From Odontesthes bonariensis (lineage: Eukaryota; Chordata; Actinopteri; Atheriniformes; Atherinopsidae): a stretch of DNA of 64,000 bases. A program made the translations under genes and the position numbers. The notes under the pieces are model-generated. The model saw nothing but the letters and a program-made list of their open reading frames with translations. It did not search any database and was not told the origin of the DNA. The stretch covers positions 22,980,467 to 23,044,466 of the forward strand of contig NC_134529.1 of the NCBI RefSeq assembly GCF_027942865.1, written 5' to 3'. Shown in pieces: positions 1 to 12,481 of this stretch. How positions within the stretch are numbered: the first letter of the stretch is position 1; each line of letters begins with the position of its first letter.

Positions 1-1722
1 TGTTGTCACTGGTCCTGCAAAGGGGTTTTGAATAACACATCTTGCGAGACTCCATTTAAACAACTGGTTTATGCTTGCCTGTCATTTTCCTAGTGAATCC
101 CAAACAGAAGATATTTTAGTCAGTGGTGTTGCTTTTGGTTTCCTTCAGTTTATACAAAGTCCCTTTTTTAAGAGGAAACGGTTTGATTTAACAGACACAC
201 GAATCAGTGGGTTAGCACACAGACTCAGGTTAAACATGAAACGGTCATTCTTACTTTGCAACCGACAGTTTCATAACACATGAACACTCAAATCGGCTAT
301 TTAGGATGTGAATACATTTGTCAAGATAATATTGTAGCATCAAAGTAAGGCATATATAATTTCTCTTCGTTTATTTCAAAGAAGGGGGGGAAAAAGAGAG
401 AAAAACAAGGTAGTTGAAGTTCATAGACAATGGTTCTTGATGGAAAAACAAAGCGGACATAAGACAGTAAAATGTACAATACTTTGTGTCACTGCAAGCA
501 CATTGAGGTGCTCTCGTGTATTCTGCGTGTGCAAGGGTGAAACCTCTAATTAATAGATTATGTTAAGCTACTAATCTGTAATTCTGAGTTTTTGTAAAGT
601 GTACTCTATGCCAAAGAGTTCTTAACAAATCCATATTTCCTCACACTCCTGCTAAAGACAAGAAGAACAAGATAAATGAATGCAGAGAGCATTCAGCTAG
701 CATCTGATTTATTATTTTATCATATATGTATTTATTATGATTTATTTATTGTTTATTTTTTAAACCTCATCTTGAGAAAAGTGCAGTAGAATCTTAAATC
801 TTTGTTCATTCGATTGAAACCTTATCGAACTGACGAAAGTCCATAGAGATGCACTGGTGACAAGATTTCGTAATTTAATGCTAGTAGTATTCTGGCTGAT
901 ACTATTGGGGATGCAATGATTCCACTTTTTATTTTCTATTTTTTTTTTTTTTTTTAAACCGAGTACAAGTACAACTACTTACCTTACCTTTAGCACATGC
1001 TGATACAGAGTACCGAAATGAGTACTAATCAGGGCTATAACAGTTCTGACAATTAAACACGTTTTATTTTAATTAGGCATATTTAACCCAAATACAACTG
1101 CACTTTGTGCATTTTAGTAATATAAAACTACTCTTAATGCAACATATTGTTTTAACATTTTAACTTTCACAAACACATTGCAGGAAAACTAAGCTCCTGT
1201 CACACTGGTATCGGTTCTGTAGTATCGGAACACTTTAATGAATACTGAGTACGAGTACACGCTTATATCGGTACCTGCATACCTAACTATAATCATCAGA
1301 TGAGGATGGTCAAAACAAATTGATATTCAAATACTAATTGATACTAAAGTTTAGTATCTAATTGCATTTTCATTTTCACTGACTTTTCTGCCTCTGCTGA
1401 TGATGGTTGTCTTTATGTTCCTGGTTTGATGTTTCATTCGCTTGACTGTTTGAATTGTGCACACCAAGACTCGCATGAAGTAATGGTTTCCTCTCATTAC
1501 ATTTCACAGTGTCGTAGATCAAACACAATGTGCTTTCAGCTGAACCAGATTCCACAAACTGAAGAGCAGGTTCAGCAGGCTGGGATTTTTTGTGCCTCTA
1601 CAAAATGTGACCGCATATCCTGTTGGAGTGTTGGGGACAGCACAACCTGAAATCATTCATATATAGATTAAACTAGACTTATACTCTGAAAGTCAGTTTA
1701 GCTTCATCAGCTTTGCTTTAAG
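1..1722. other. Gene-poor AT-rich stretch, no gene seen
   Basis: Only short open frames without family resemblance occur here. The one structured part is the degenerate repeat at about 890-1290, listed separately. No splice-site-bounded exon or promoter was recognised. Confidence 0.5.
890..1290. repeat. Degenerate DNA-transposon-like repeat (possible hAT MITE)
   Basis: A poly-T run at about 940-955 is followed by GAGTAC/GTATCGG-type words that recur in both orientations: accgagtacaagtac near 958 and gagtacgagtacacgc near 1248, with 'atcggtacc' at the right end. This resembles the decayed terminal segments of teleost non-autonomous hAT elements that end in ...TATCGGTGCATCCCT. The termini are too mutated to define a target-site duplication, so this is a weak family call. 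Confidence 0.3.
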
Positions 1723-2263
1723 TAGGGTGACCAGATGTCCCGAAAAATTCGGGACAGTCCCGAATTCTAAGCTTTTGTCCCGAATCCCGAATCTGGCTGT
1801 ACTTGTCCCGAAAATTAAACTTATGCCAATTAATTACTTTGTAACCCCAGGTAAAGTACACATCTCAAACTAATGCTACTGCCGTCTGTGCCACCTAGAG
1901 GCTGCTTGCTTGCGCAGCCCCAAATGTTAAGTGGCTGCGTGCTGCCCCGGCTACAATGTATCTATTTTGTTATCTTTAGGACATTCTAATTCCATTCAGT
2001 TCAGTTCGTCATGTTAAAAGTTAAAGTTAATTTTAACTTTCATGTTAATTTTATGAACCCCGGAATTTTGGACTGTGTACGTTATACCAATACACTGGAA
2101 CTTGCCATGATATTACCGGAGGCTGCGTCTTTTATTGCAATTATACCCAATCTACACTAGAACACCGACGACAAAGCATTTTATTACTGTACATGTAAGT
2201 CAGCCCACCCGCGCGCGCGCGCGCCCCGTCCCGAATTTCAGCCAACCTCATCTGGTCACCCCA
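1723..2263. mobile_element. Non-autonomous hAT element with perfect 8-bp TSD
   Basis: The left end reads TAGGGTGACCAGATG and the right end is its near-perfect inverse (CATCTGGTCACCCCA), 14 of 15 positions matching. Both sides are flanked by the same 8 bp, gctttaag (1715-1722 and 2264-2271), as expected for hAT transposition. The interior is 541 bp with no transposase. It carries several CGGGAC/GTCCCG words near the left end and a (GC)7 tract at 2211-2224. It is a MITE-like deletion derivative needing a transposase from elsewhere. Confidence 0.85.
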
Positions 2264-2409
2264 GCTTTAAGGTACCCACAACCCTTTTATGGTTCTCACA
2301 AAATAGTCCAGGAGGTTTGAGCACAAAAGAGTGGGCGTTCATATGACACAGGATTGTCTCGAACTATTTATTCCAGGAGCAACAATGACGCCAGAATGGC
2401 AAGAAAGCA

Positions 2410-3392
2410 GTCTTGATCTGTACATGCTTCCATTAGGTCTGCTAATACGTAGCTATAATGTGTCCTAACACAACTATGCAGATGACATTCAGATCTACGT
2501 GTCACTGACGGCAGGAGAACATGGGTCTGTAGATATATTATGTCATTGCATCGAACATATCAGTGTCTGGATGCAAAACTATTTTCTCCAGCTAAACTCA
2601 GACAAAACTGAAATCATTGTCTGTGGCCCACAGAAAAAAAGAGAAAATGTTATCAGTCACCTTGAGACTCTCTCTAAAACCAAATAATCAACTTAGAAAT
2701 CTCGGGGTAATATTGGACTCAGACCTGACCTTTAACAGCCACATTAAAACAATAACATCAGCAGCTTTTTACCATCTAAAAAACATTGCTAGAATCAAAG
2801 GAATCAATGCGTTTGTCTCCAGCAGGTTAGACTACTGTAACGGCCTGCTCACTGGGCTCTCTAAACGGGCTGTAAGACAGCTGCAGTACGCCAGAATGCT
2901 GCCACTCGAGTCCTGACTAGAGCCAGGAAATACGACCATATTAGTCCAGTGCTCAGGTCTCTGCACTGGCTTCCTGTAGCTCAGAGAATAGACTTTAAAA
3001 CAGCTCTGCTTATGTACAAGTCTCTTCATGGTCTAGCGCCAAAGTAAATCTCTGAAATGTTAGAGCCATATGAACTAACTCTGACTCTGAGAACCTCAGG
3101 GAGGGGTCTCCTGCTGGTGCCCAGAGTCGGGACTAAGCAAGATGAGGCTGCGTTTCAGTTTTATGCCCCTAAAATCTGGAACAGCCTTCCAGAAGATGTG
3201 AAACAGGCCTCAACTCTGACTATGTTTAAATCCAGGCAGAAATTAGTATTTTATCTGCACTCTCAATATTAATGATTATTTTTTTTATGTTTTTTGGAAT
3301 TTTATTTGCCTTCTTGTGATTTTATGTAGCTGTAAAGCACTTTGAATTGCTGTGTGTACAAATTGTGCTCTACATATGAACTTGCCTTGCCT
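2410..3392 (+). mobile_element. L2/Rex-type non-LTR retrotransposon relic (RT C-terminal part)
   Basis: Translation gives a reverse-transcriptase relic. A decayed 'LYMLPLG' segment is followed by the catalytic palm motif YADD at 2475-2486, then 'WMQNYFLQLNSDKTEI', 'LGVILDSDLTFNSHI' and 'FVSSRLDYCNGLLTGL', then 'LHWLPVAQRIDFK' and 'YAPKIWNSLPEDVKQA'. Stops and frame changes fall at about 2685, 2915 and 3045, and part of the thumb region is missing, so it is dead. The 3' tail carries TGTAAAGCACTTTGAATTGC, typical of L2-clade tails in fish. Clade assignment is from memory; that it is a LINE is clear. A second fragment with the same kind of tail lies at 50178-50830. Confidence 0.85.
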
Positions 3393-5929
3393 GACAATAT
3401 TAGCACTAGCATTAGCTCCAAATGGCTCGCCATAAAACACAGAAACCGCACTGATTCTGCAGTCATTTCTTTTCTATAAGTTTGATTATGTGATAATTTT
3501 TATTCTGTTTATTTGTTGTATCGATATTGACGATGTTAAAGACGTCGAATCTTGCATTCAAAATAATATTCCTCCAGTTAACCTAACACCTTTTAAACAC
3601 AAATCGCACACAAATGGTAGGATGGCCTCTTTTAACCAAAACTGGTCACAGGAAAGATTTTAAAATCCAGCTCGTCATATGATGAGTTTGGTGTGTTGTA
3701 CCACGTCGTATGCTGAGGCTTTCACATTCAACACTCGAAGGGCAACAAATCTCTAGACAACAGATGGTCACGGCTGCCATCTTGTGACCTCAATGCTCAC
3801 GTAGAAACAGCCGCCTTTTTCTTTATCCTCTCCAATTCACACACAGAACACAAAAGTCAGAAGTTGCACACACCTACACTGATAGCTTATTGTCTTTTAG
3901 TGTTGTAGTTGCTTCTCTATTTTGTATATTGTGCAGTAGCATATTAGACGATAGTGTTTATTAAAGTAGAAGCGAGTGATAGCTCAATGAATTCAATTTA
4001 AGTATTTTTAAAGAAGTGTTTCGTGATAATTTTTTATGATTGGTTATTATTCCTTGGCTTCATTTGGTGCCCTGCAATTAATGATCTTCCTTTGTTAGCT
4101 CAACCTCTGCCAACATTGCAGAAATATTGGCAAAGAGGAACTGTAGTGTTTACAGAAACGGCAATAGTGAAATGATTGTGCAGTAACCGACAGGAAGCTG
4201 CGCTCTACCTGCATGAGAACAAAGGAACTTATTACGGCTCCCACACATTTCAGCACTCCTTCAGCAAGATGGGGTTGGTAGAGTAGTTGAGCCTTCTCGC
4301 ACGTTTTCCTGTTTCATCATCAAAGAAATTAAAGTTTTTTTTTTTGTTTTTTGTTGAGCATTTTGTGCATTAGTGTTAAAGCAGTATTTAGGGCTTGAGA
4401 GAGGTGCAGGTTTGAAGAAAATGAAAGCATTTGCTGTTTGAAAATGATTGTAAAGGGAATTTAGGTACTTCCCATCACACAAATATTTCACAGTATCAAT
4501 TCATAAGCTGTTGTCGGGCAGATTGGAACAAAGATACTCCAGACACACACATACACACACACATTCGTTTACTTATGGAAAGGTTGCTGCGTTCCGGCCC
4601 ATTGAACCCTCTTAGATGGTTAACTCCTGTGTTAACAATTAAAGGGTGTCAGCAGCAGAAGGCAGATTGTCCTCAGCCAGATATCCCCCCCGCCCCTCCT
4701 CAGTCATCTTCTCTCTCCATCATTTTCAGGCTGCTGAAGGGACATTTTCTTGCCATCAAAGAAATTTGCACTCTTATTCACAACATGCTTTGTCCATCTC
4801 CTCGCTGGACAATATGAGCCAAAGATTGTCTCACCTAGGACTTGTGCTTACTCTTTACTCACTCGCAACAGTTGCACGCCAACTGTTGTTGCATGACCAG
4901 GAGTCATTCTGGAAATGTGCATTTTTAAGTGATGGACGTGATGCTCATTCATGTACATAATTGATTCATGGTTCAGTCCTGTGGACATCAACAGCTGTCT
5001 CACCATCGGCAGTATGTGCCTGGGACTCCCGTTGCCAGTTTTATGGAGGAACAAAAGACCAAAACAATCAGGAGTTTTCTGATTGGTGATAGAAAATGGT
5101 GAGCAAAAGTGACATCTACGAGGTTACGCTTTCCCTGCAGCTGCCTGCATTTGTGGTAGTCATTGTAAAATCTGGATTAAGGCAAATTTTGATTGTTCAA
5201 TCTTAAATGGAGCATTAAGAAAACAATGGGTTTTGGCTGTAAGTGGGTCACAGCCTGTTTCTCCCTCAGGACAAGTGAATGATTTGACTTAAACGGAAAG
5301 GAGAGTTCTCAGTAGGCATTATCTTCTTTTTAAAATTCAAAAACTGATATGTAGGCTTTCTTTTCCAACAAATTGTGATATTTTCCCAAACTGGTGTGAG
5401 AGCTTTATATTTTCTTGGAAGATAAAAGAATTCCCTTGTCTTTTTCTAAATGCTTTTCCTTGATCCTGAACACAGACGTCATGAGGTAAAGGAAAGATGG
5501 TTGGAGCGATTCGTAACGACTTGCTGACATTCTTGCCTTATCTAAAATCAGAAAAAGTCTTAAGCCATCCCTCATTGACTGATATTTTGCTTCCAAGGAG
5601 AGTAGGAAGCAAAAAAAACTCTTTTAATCTTTCAAAGTGGTCTGGAGCACCGGTTCTTCTTTACTGAAGGGCTTTCAAAGTTTTTCTTAAGATGTTCGCT
5701 GCTTTTTCGCTCATTCTCAGTCCACCAGTCACCATTCGGAGATGTTCAAGGAGACAGTGTCTTTTTTTGGTAACCAACTGACCAAAAAACAATTTTGAAT
5801 AGTGTCTTTAGGCACCTTGTTACTAGCAGCCTGTCACGAAGACATGGAATTTGTTCCCATTCCTTTAGTTGCATCTATGACAAATACCAAAGATAGCACA
5901 GTTTAACAGGCATGAAATAGTATTTTCCT
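3393..5929. other. Non-coding stretch, nothing recognised
   Basis: AT-rich sequence with scattered poly-T and short CA runs (4545-4562). Open frames here lack family resemblance and splice context. Confidence 0.45.
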
Positions 5930-6410
5930 TTAACAAAGCAAATCCCAAAGAACTGCTTGTTGAAAAGTTGGCATATGTCCGCATGATGCACTGTATGTCC
6001 TTTTAAAGATGAAGGAAACTGGACAAGTGAAAGAAAACAGAGGTGGCATTCCTAAAACAAAACTAGATATAGAAGATGAACAGTATTTTGAAGTGATGTC
6101 TGTAAGAAATATAGAAACAAATCCAGCAAAGACCTGACACAAGTCCTGAGAGATGCATCTGGACCTTCAATTAATCCATCTACTGTTTAATAAAGCCTCA
6201 TCAGAAATGGTCTCCATAGAGAGGTTGCTGTCAAGAAGCCGTTCTTAAGGAAGTTTAATGGGGACAAAAGGCTGAGGTGTTCCAAATGACACAAGAACTG
6301 GACTAAAAATCAGCCGTGTGGGATCATCTAAAACGGAATAAAAGGCAGCCAACATCCAAAGAGGAGCTTTGGAATGTCCTTGACTCTCAATTATTTTTTC
6401 CTAATATACT
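5930..6410 (+). mobile_element. Decayed Tc1-like transposase relic
   Basis: Sequence from about 6140 translates, across stops and frameshifts, to the N-terminal half of a Tc1-type transposase: 'SGPSINPSTV', 'SLIRNGLH', 'VAVKKPFLRK' and 'KRLRCSK' followed by 'HKNWT'. It then jumps to a C-terminal segment 'WDHLKRNKRQPTSKEELWNV', so the DDE catalytic core is deleted. Terminal inverted repeats were not located, so the boundaries are approximate. Confidence 0.7.
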
Positions 6411-8433
6411 TTTTTATCTATTTATGTTTGCATGTTTCAATGTATGGCTGCACCCATTTCCTGTTTTCCTAGCAATTCCTAGAGAAATGAGAGCTGGCAG
6501 TCCTAAACTTGAGACTCCTATTAGACAAACTTGCTTTAATGCGAAGATTTACTGATTTAGTGTGCTCAGTGGTTTCAGGTTATTGTAGGGCACACTGTGA
6601 AAACACAGTTGATTGTAGAGCCAGATAAAAAGGAGTTGAGTGTTTGCTGTTACGGCCCATTTAACCAAGTGAACTGTGGGATATTGAGTCTTTTTTTTTT
6701 TTCTTGTTTAAACTTTTGCTGGAGAATGTTGAAGCTGTACATTCACCGGACCCTGTCACATCCATGTATTTATTCTTTATTTACAAAGCTGAAAAGGGAA
6801 ATCTATACATTTCTAATTGTTCCCTGTTTACACGATCAGATTAGTCAGAGTGAAACGGTGTCGGCATAAAGCCTTCTCAGTTCGGCTCACCTTAGTTTGC
6901 TCCACTGTGGTTAGTCACAGTTATTCCCTTCAGCACTGTTGAGGCACTGACCCAATAATGGAGCTCACTTTCGTTCGACTGTGTTTGATGCACATCTCAA
7001 TTCCCTATGAATATTTGTATTCATTGTCTCATCGACTTCACACCCCTACACGCTGTCACTCTCTACTGAATACGTTTATCAGCCTCTTTGTCAGGTGTTC
7101 AACCAAAAGTGACATCAGCTTTCATTTCACCCTCCTTCCCTTTTTCTCAACAGCACACCATGACAACACAAAGCACATATGTGTTTTGGCTTCAGGGATT
7201 TTCACTCTTTCATATGTGCGTGCTTCCCCGCAGTTTTAACAGATGTTTCTTCTGTCACCATGGAAACAAAGATTATAGACATTACCTTGCAGGTAGATGT
7301 GTGGCTGCTCATACAATCAATTCTTAAAGTATCCAGGACTTGTGTTTTATTCCATTGGGGTAGGTATGAAGGTAAGTATCTTTTGTACCGTAAATACAAG
7401 ATCTATTCTCTTAGGTTCACTTTGAAACATTTACCTTCAAATTAGTGGTCAATAGTTGTAAATGAAGTTAACTTAAAAGTCAAAGGATCAGACAGAATAT
7501 TTTTCCACGCATTGTTCCCTTCAGAGGGGTAGAACTCGTATAAAGAAACTGGGTTTAGAACTCCTTCTTTATCAGAAACCAATGTCAAAGTGTTTTTGAT
7601 TATAAACTTAAAAGAGTTGAGAGTTGCCTAAAACTGCTCACTTTATAGTGAACTAGAAAAGAAGGGCAGTCCCTTTTTCTTCATGGCGTGAACATCCAGT
7701 CAAAAGTGGGGCCACTTTGAACATGAGTACCCAGATGGAATTAAAGAATTACCGTCTGTAAAGGTTTTAGATCATGTGGAGGCAAATGCATCAGATCGTT
7801 GGAAATATTGTGGCTTGTGATCGAGCTGAGGGCCCTAAAGTATTGGCCTGGCCTAATGCATGTTCTGGTGACCTCAGATCAAAGTTGTTAATGCTATGTT
7901 TGCTGTCTTACTACAAAAATGGAAGAGTCTATCATGGAAAGCCGTCATAAGATGAAAATAACAAACCCAGACCATCTGAAAAGGGATCGGTGGAGGTATT
8001 TTGGATGTAATACCATAAATGGCATTGTATACGAATTAAGGTCATTTGTTGATTTTTGTACAAAAGCAGCTGTTTTGTTCTACGACAACAAATCTGTGGG
8101 CTCATTCATTAGCTTTCCACCAATCTGATTGAGGCAGCAGAGGCATTGCATGCACCCGAGTCGCTATCGGGTAAATTCAGCCACAGCAGGTCCCTTTGCC
8201 GGAGACAAGATGATAAGATTTCCACGCAAAGATATGCAGCCCGTCTGCGTTGTTTCACGAGCCGGGTTTCAGGAGCTTATGATGGAGCTACACAGTTATG
8301 TGTTGTGTGCTGAGGAGCTGAGAGGACACACAACTGTTCAAGCTGCAAGACGCATCAGCAGTACACTGGATAAATTTAACATCACCCATGAATGCTTTGT
8401 CGCTGATACCATGGACTATTTGAGTTCAGAACA

Positions 8434-8465
<32 letters not shown>

Positions 8466-11400
8466 ATTAGGGAGGGGCTTACATTAGAAACATTGTTTAT
8501 GCTGCCATAATGCTGGACAGGACAAGGGGTAAAAAAAAAAAAAAAAAACATTGTTTATTTCAAATTCATCCAATCTTGTTCCAATCTTGATAGCCCTACT
8601 ACTGAATGTACAGTGAGATTTGATGTACCTTGCATATAGTGTACATGTATATGGTGTGGAATTGATGCTCACTAACCCAGTAAATACTGTATAATGCATT
8701 GGGCATTGTTTCACGTACCAGTTCATCGTGCCGAGAAAATGACCTTGAGCTTTTTCCAAAAAATGTTATTTTGTCGGGATGAAGAGTCCACTCCATAGTC
8801 CTCTGCATACAGCTCGCCAAGTTGTCTTTCGGAACTAAAGACTTGACCTGACTAGCTGGTCAAGATGAGGGGGAAAGCTCAGAAACTCCCCAGTGTCTTA
8901 CTGCAAGGTGGATGAGAGAGAACCCAACCCCAAACCCCTACATTTTCTTTCACTGAAAATCTTTTGCATTTTGGTTAGAATCTAAGATTCTAAAGATTTT
9001 ATATTATATATAAGTTTAATGGAGGGGGATATTTTGTAGCAAATGAGTTTGATTCCAATATGATTTTGTCTTGTAAAAGGAAGAAGTGACACGTGATTCT
9101 TTGATTTTAGTCTGTATTTTTTCCATTTCCAAATTAAACATACACATTTTTACACTGTGAAGCAAAGCAAAGTAACAAAATGATAATGATAGAATAACGA
9201 AGTAGCAGCAGATTTTACTGCGGGTAAATCAGCATTACTATTGTCATGCTGTTTAATAACTTCAGCATAATGGCTCTGTATCACTGTGTTCATTATATCT
9301 TTCGGGCCGCTGGAAAATTCCCTTCTAGCTCTCGATTGATGTTTCCTGAAAAACATGTTTATTTTTTAGGCGTCCGCACGCGTCTGCCTCTGCTCAGTCT
9401 GGCTCCACCACCTGCCGGGATGATTGACAGATTTACTGACACAGTGCTGAACCGAGTGGCTCTTCTGACTGCACGGCTGATCGTGCTATTGTTTCACCGA
9501 AAGCCTCGCATACCGGGGAAACTACCTGGCTTAAGTGAAAGTACGGACGGATGGATGGTGAACTGGTTGGCCAACTATTTCTTTTTCTTTTAAATCTGAA
9601 ACCATGCATGCTGGTTGATTCTTGTAAATCAGCTGGTTGAATGTGGTTTACATATTCGGCTTCAGGGAGCTTTTGAGTTGGCAGCTTTGTGCCACCTCTC
9701 TGACGGGAGAAACAAGGAAAATCTTTCTCTGAGCAGAAGCAGAGAAAGGAAAAGGGAAAGAGAGTGAGACAGCGGAGAAGAGTAGAAGCTTAAGGAAGAA
9801 GAAGGGAAAAAAAAAAAGAGGGTTGGATAAGTGCCTGCTCTCATCAGCGCACGGTCTGTGCTGTCCACATGCTGTTTTGGCAAATGTTGTGAGCTCCAGA
9901 GAGGACGCATGAAGTGTGTTTGTGTGTGTATATCCCAGGATATAGCGTGATGTTTTACTGAAAGCCATTCATGTGTCACACCACAGGGAGCCACCACACA
10001 CAATGCCCATATAAGGACAGTATTAAGTGTCTGTGGACAGTTAGTCCATTCGTCCATCCATTCATCCATCCGTCCATCCATTCATTTATCCATCCACGGC
10101 ATAACTCTTCTTTTTCCTGCACACTGTTGCTGTGCAGGCTCCACAGAGGATGGATGACACAGATGATCAGGACAACATTCAGTGAAAACAGGAAAGCACA
10201 CAAGGAAGTGTGTGTGTGTGTGTGTGTCTCACAACCGATCCACAGAAAATTAAGTTGAAACTTTCTGTCATGTTAAAGCATGCCATTTGTAGCTGCAACC
10301 TCTGACACATGAGCATTTTCCTGTAAATACAGGCCTATAAGTGTCATTCCTCCAAACAAGACATTTGGGTATTTGAAATGATTGATAGTTGCAGCCACAG
10401 TGATTTAGTCATCAGTTTCAAAGTGCTTTCTAAATAATCTAATGCACAAGAGAGGCATAAATGGTTTTCTTGTATTTAATACTAACTGTTTGATTTAAAA
10501 CACACAATAAAGCAATATTCAATGACCAATTATTATGTGTGACTTTGGTTGTGAATGTGGGGTACACTGAAAAGGTGCACATTAGGGACAACGTGCTTGT
10601 GTGTTGGTTGTATTTGTACGAAAACCTGTTTGAATTCTGTGTCTTGCTCGTGAGAATGTTTAGCATCTTGCTGTTGTGTTCATGCAGTTTTATCTCTTCA
10701 ATACACCTTATTTAAAAGACTTGTGTATCCATGTGGTTGGATCCCCCCCCCCCCCCCCAGTAAATATTATGCTGATGAGTTTATGGTCTCTTTTACTGGT
10801 TTCATGACATCTTTAATACAGTGTGACGATCGTTCTGGAGTTCCACTGACTTGTTATATAGACGAGGTGGGGCTACAATATAGACGTGCATATTTTTTGT
10901 TGTTGTTCCAATTGCATCCATCTTTTAATACCATCTATGCACTGTGTGGGTGTGTGTATGTACATTTACCTTGGCTGCTTTGTCAAAATCACAAGTTGGA
11001 GTGCATTCAAAAAGACATAGAATTTGCCGCCTGTGTTGCAGAACACCAGATAATTCCACATGCTGCTTTTCAGATGCGTCAGTGCGCCATTGTTCTTCTT
11101 TTTTGATTTATTTGCTTTTTTGCAGTTTGGTAATGTCCCCTTTTTCCCATGATCAGTTTACATTCGGATAGAAAAAGTGACAGTCCTTGAATGTGCTACA
11201 AAGCATTGAAATGCCAGTACAGGCTTACTTAATGTACAGCTGCGTGTGAATCCGAAAGTTCTATTCCTTTTGCTGTGCAAAGCAGGATTTTTCCTCACAT
11301 TTTTCGATGTCAGTGATGTCCTTGAAACGGAGACACAACATTGATCATTAATCTCGACTGAACTAGTAAGATAATTCTTCCCACATGTATGAATGATAGT

Positions 11401-12420
11401 GCAGATTTATGAGTGTTTTCTCATGCCTGTGATCCTGCACTCGAAGATTTGCTGCCATCAAACAACTGGTCAGACTAAAATAAGCCACAGGACATGAGGC
11501 AATAAAATAAAAACATTTCAGGCCACAACACAGTGACCATTATGTTGTTAACTGTCCAGAGCAGCTTTATTGCTGCTACTCATTTCCTACCAGGCTGGCC
11601 TCTCCATAATTTAGATTTGCTTTGCTATTGACCAGTCTCATCATCATGCACCAAAGCAAAGAGAATGTTTGTCTACAGCACAAGGGGCAAGTGTATGAGG
11701 ATCTGCCATGCTGATGGTTCCATGCTGAAGAACCCCTCTCATATTTTGGCTGATGCTAACTACACACTATATTTAGGAACTAAAACCTAATGGATCGCTT
11801 CAGTAACTGACATCAAGTTGAGAGAGCAACCCTTAGGTGGAATGTGGAGTCGGTGGAATGCTTTATCTTTTGTTGCTTTCTGTCATCAGTGTTAACGAAA
11901 TTGGAACGACGAACTTTGGACCATAATCGCGTTATTTCTTCCACTGGATCATAAATGTCACACTGGGTCTGCATGACCCCAACAGAATATGACACTGCCA
12001 TCCATTTATTTATTTTCTGCTCTCACCCTGGAGGGACTTGCAGCACAGCGCATCTTAGTGACCATTAGCAGCCGCAGCGTGTCACAGGATATTTAATACT
12101 CCAGTAAACATGCAGCATACAGAGGCCTCATCAGCTTTCTTTGGATATGACAGACAAGGGTGTAGATTCCTCGGCTGAATAATTCAGTATTTGTTCACTA
12201 AATGCTTTTATGTGTTGGAAAAGAGGACGTTGGTTGATTAGAAAGTTGATACTCCACCTGTTCCAACTTGGATAACTGACACGCACATGGAGGCAGACTG
12301 GCAAACCAAGGCAGGCTCACATTTAAGTATCTGTTGAAGAGACTGTTCTGTCTTATTCATTTTCCATTTGGTCAAGATTGATTTTTGATAATCATTCCTT
12401 CTTTTTTTTTTTTTTTCTAG
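6411..12420. other. Non-coding region upstream of or within the cyria 5' part
   Basis: No coding gene recognised. It holds microsatellites (GT at 8438-8465 and near 10209-10227), a purine-rich block at 9730-9825, a run of C at 10743-10760, and one splice-bounded but unsupported segment at 7292-7371 (acceptor ...ccttgcag, donor AAG|gtaagt). A cyria promoter and first leader exon may lie here or left of the window; I cannot place them. Confidence 0.4.
8438..8465. repeat. (GT)n microsatellite
   Basis: About 14 uninterrupted GT units. It opens a spurious Cys/Val reading frame. Confidence 0.9.
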
Positions 12421-12481
12421 TTTCAGAAACAACAAGAGAGCGGATGAAATAGACAGCAACCTGAGTCCTCCATCAGAGACG
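12421..12481 (+). other. cyria: Probable 5' UTR exon of cyria
   Basis: A 15-plus-base pyrimidine tract ends in ctag at 12420, with an alternative acceptor tttcag ending at 12426. The exon is followed by a good donor, gagacg|gtacgt, at 12482. It has no frame that would join the coding exons, so it would be non-coding leader joined to either of the two first coding exons at 16.05 and 16.45 kb. Assignment to cyria is positional inference. Confidence 0.5.

Noticed and set aside
9648..10081. Overlapping 106- and 139-aa minus-strand frames
   Set aside because: Low-complexity Ser/Leu/Phe translation of a purine-rich block and a tandem tccatccattca-type repeat; no splice or family support.
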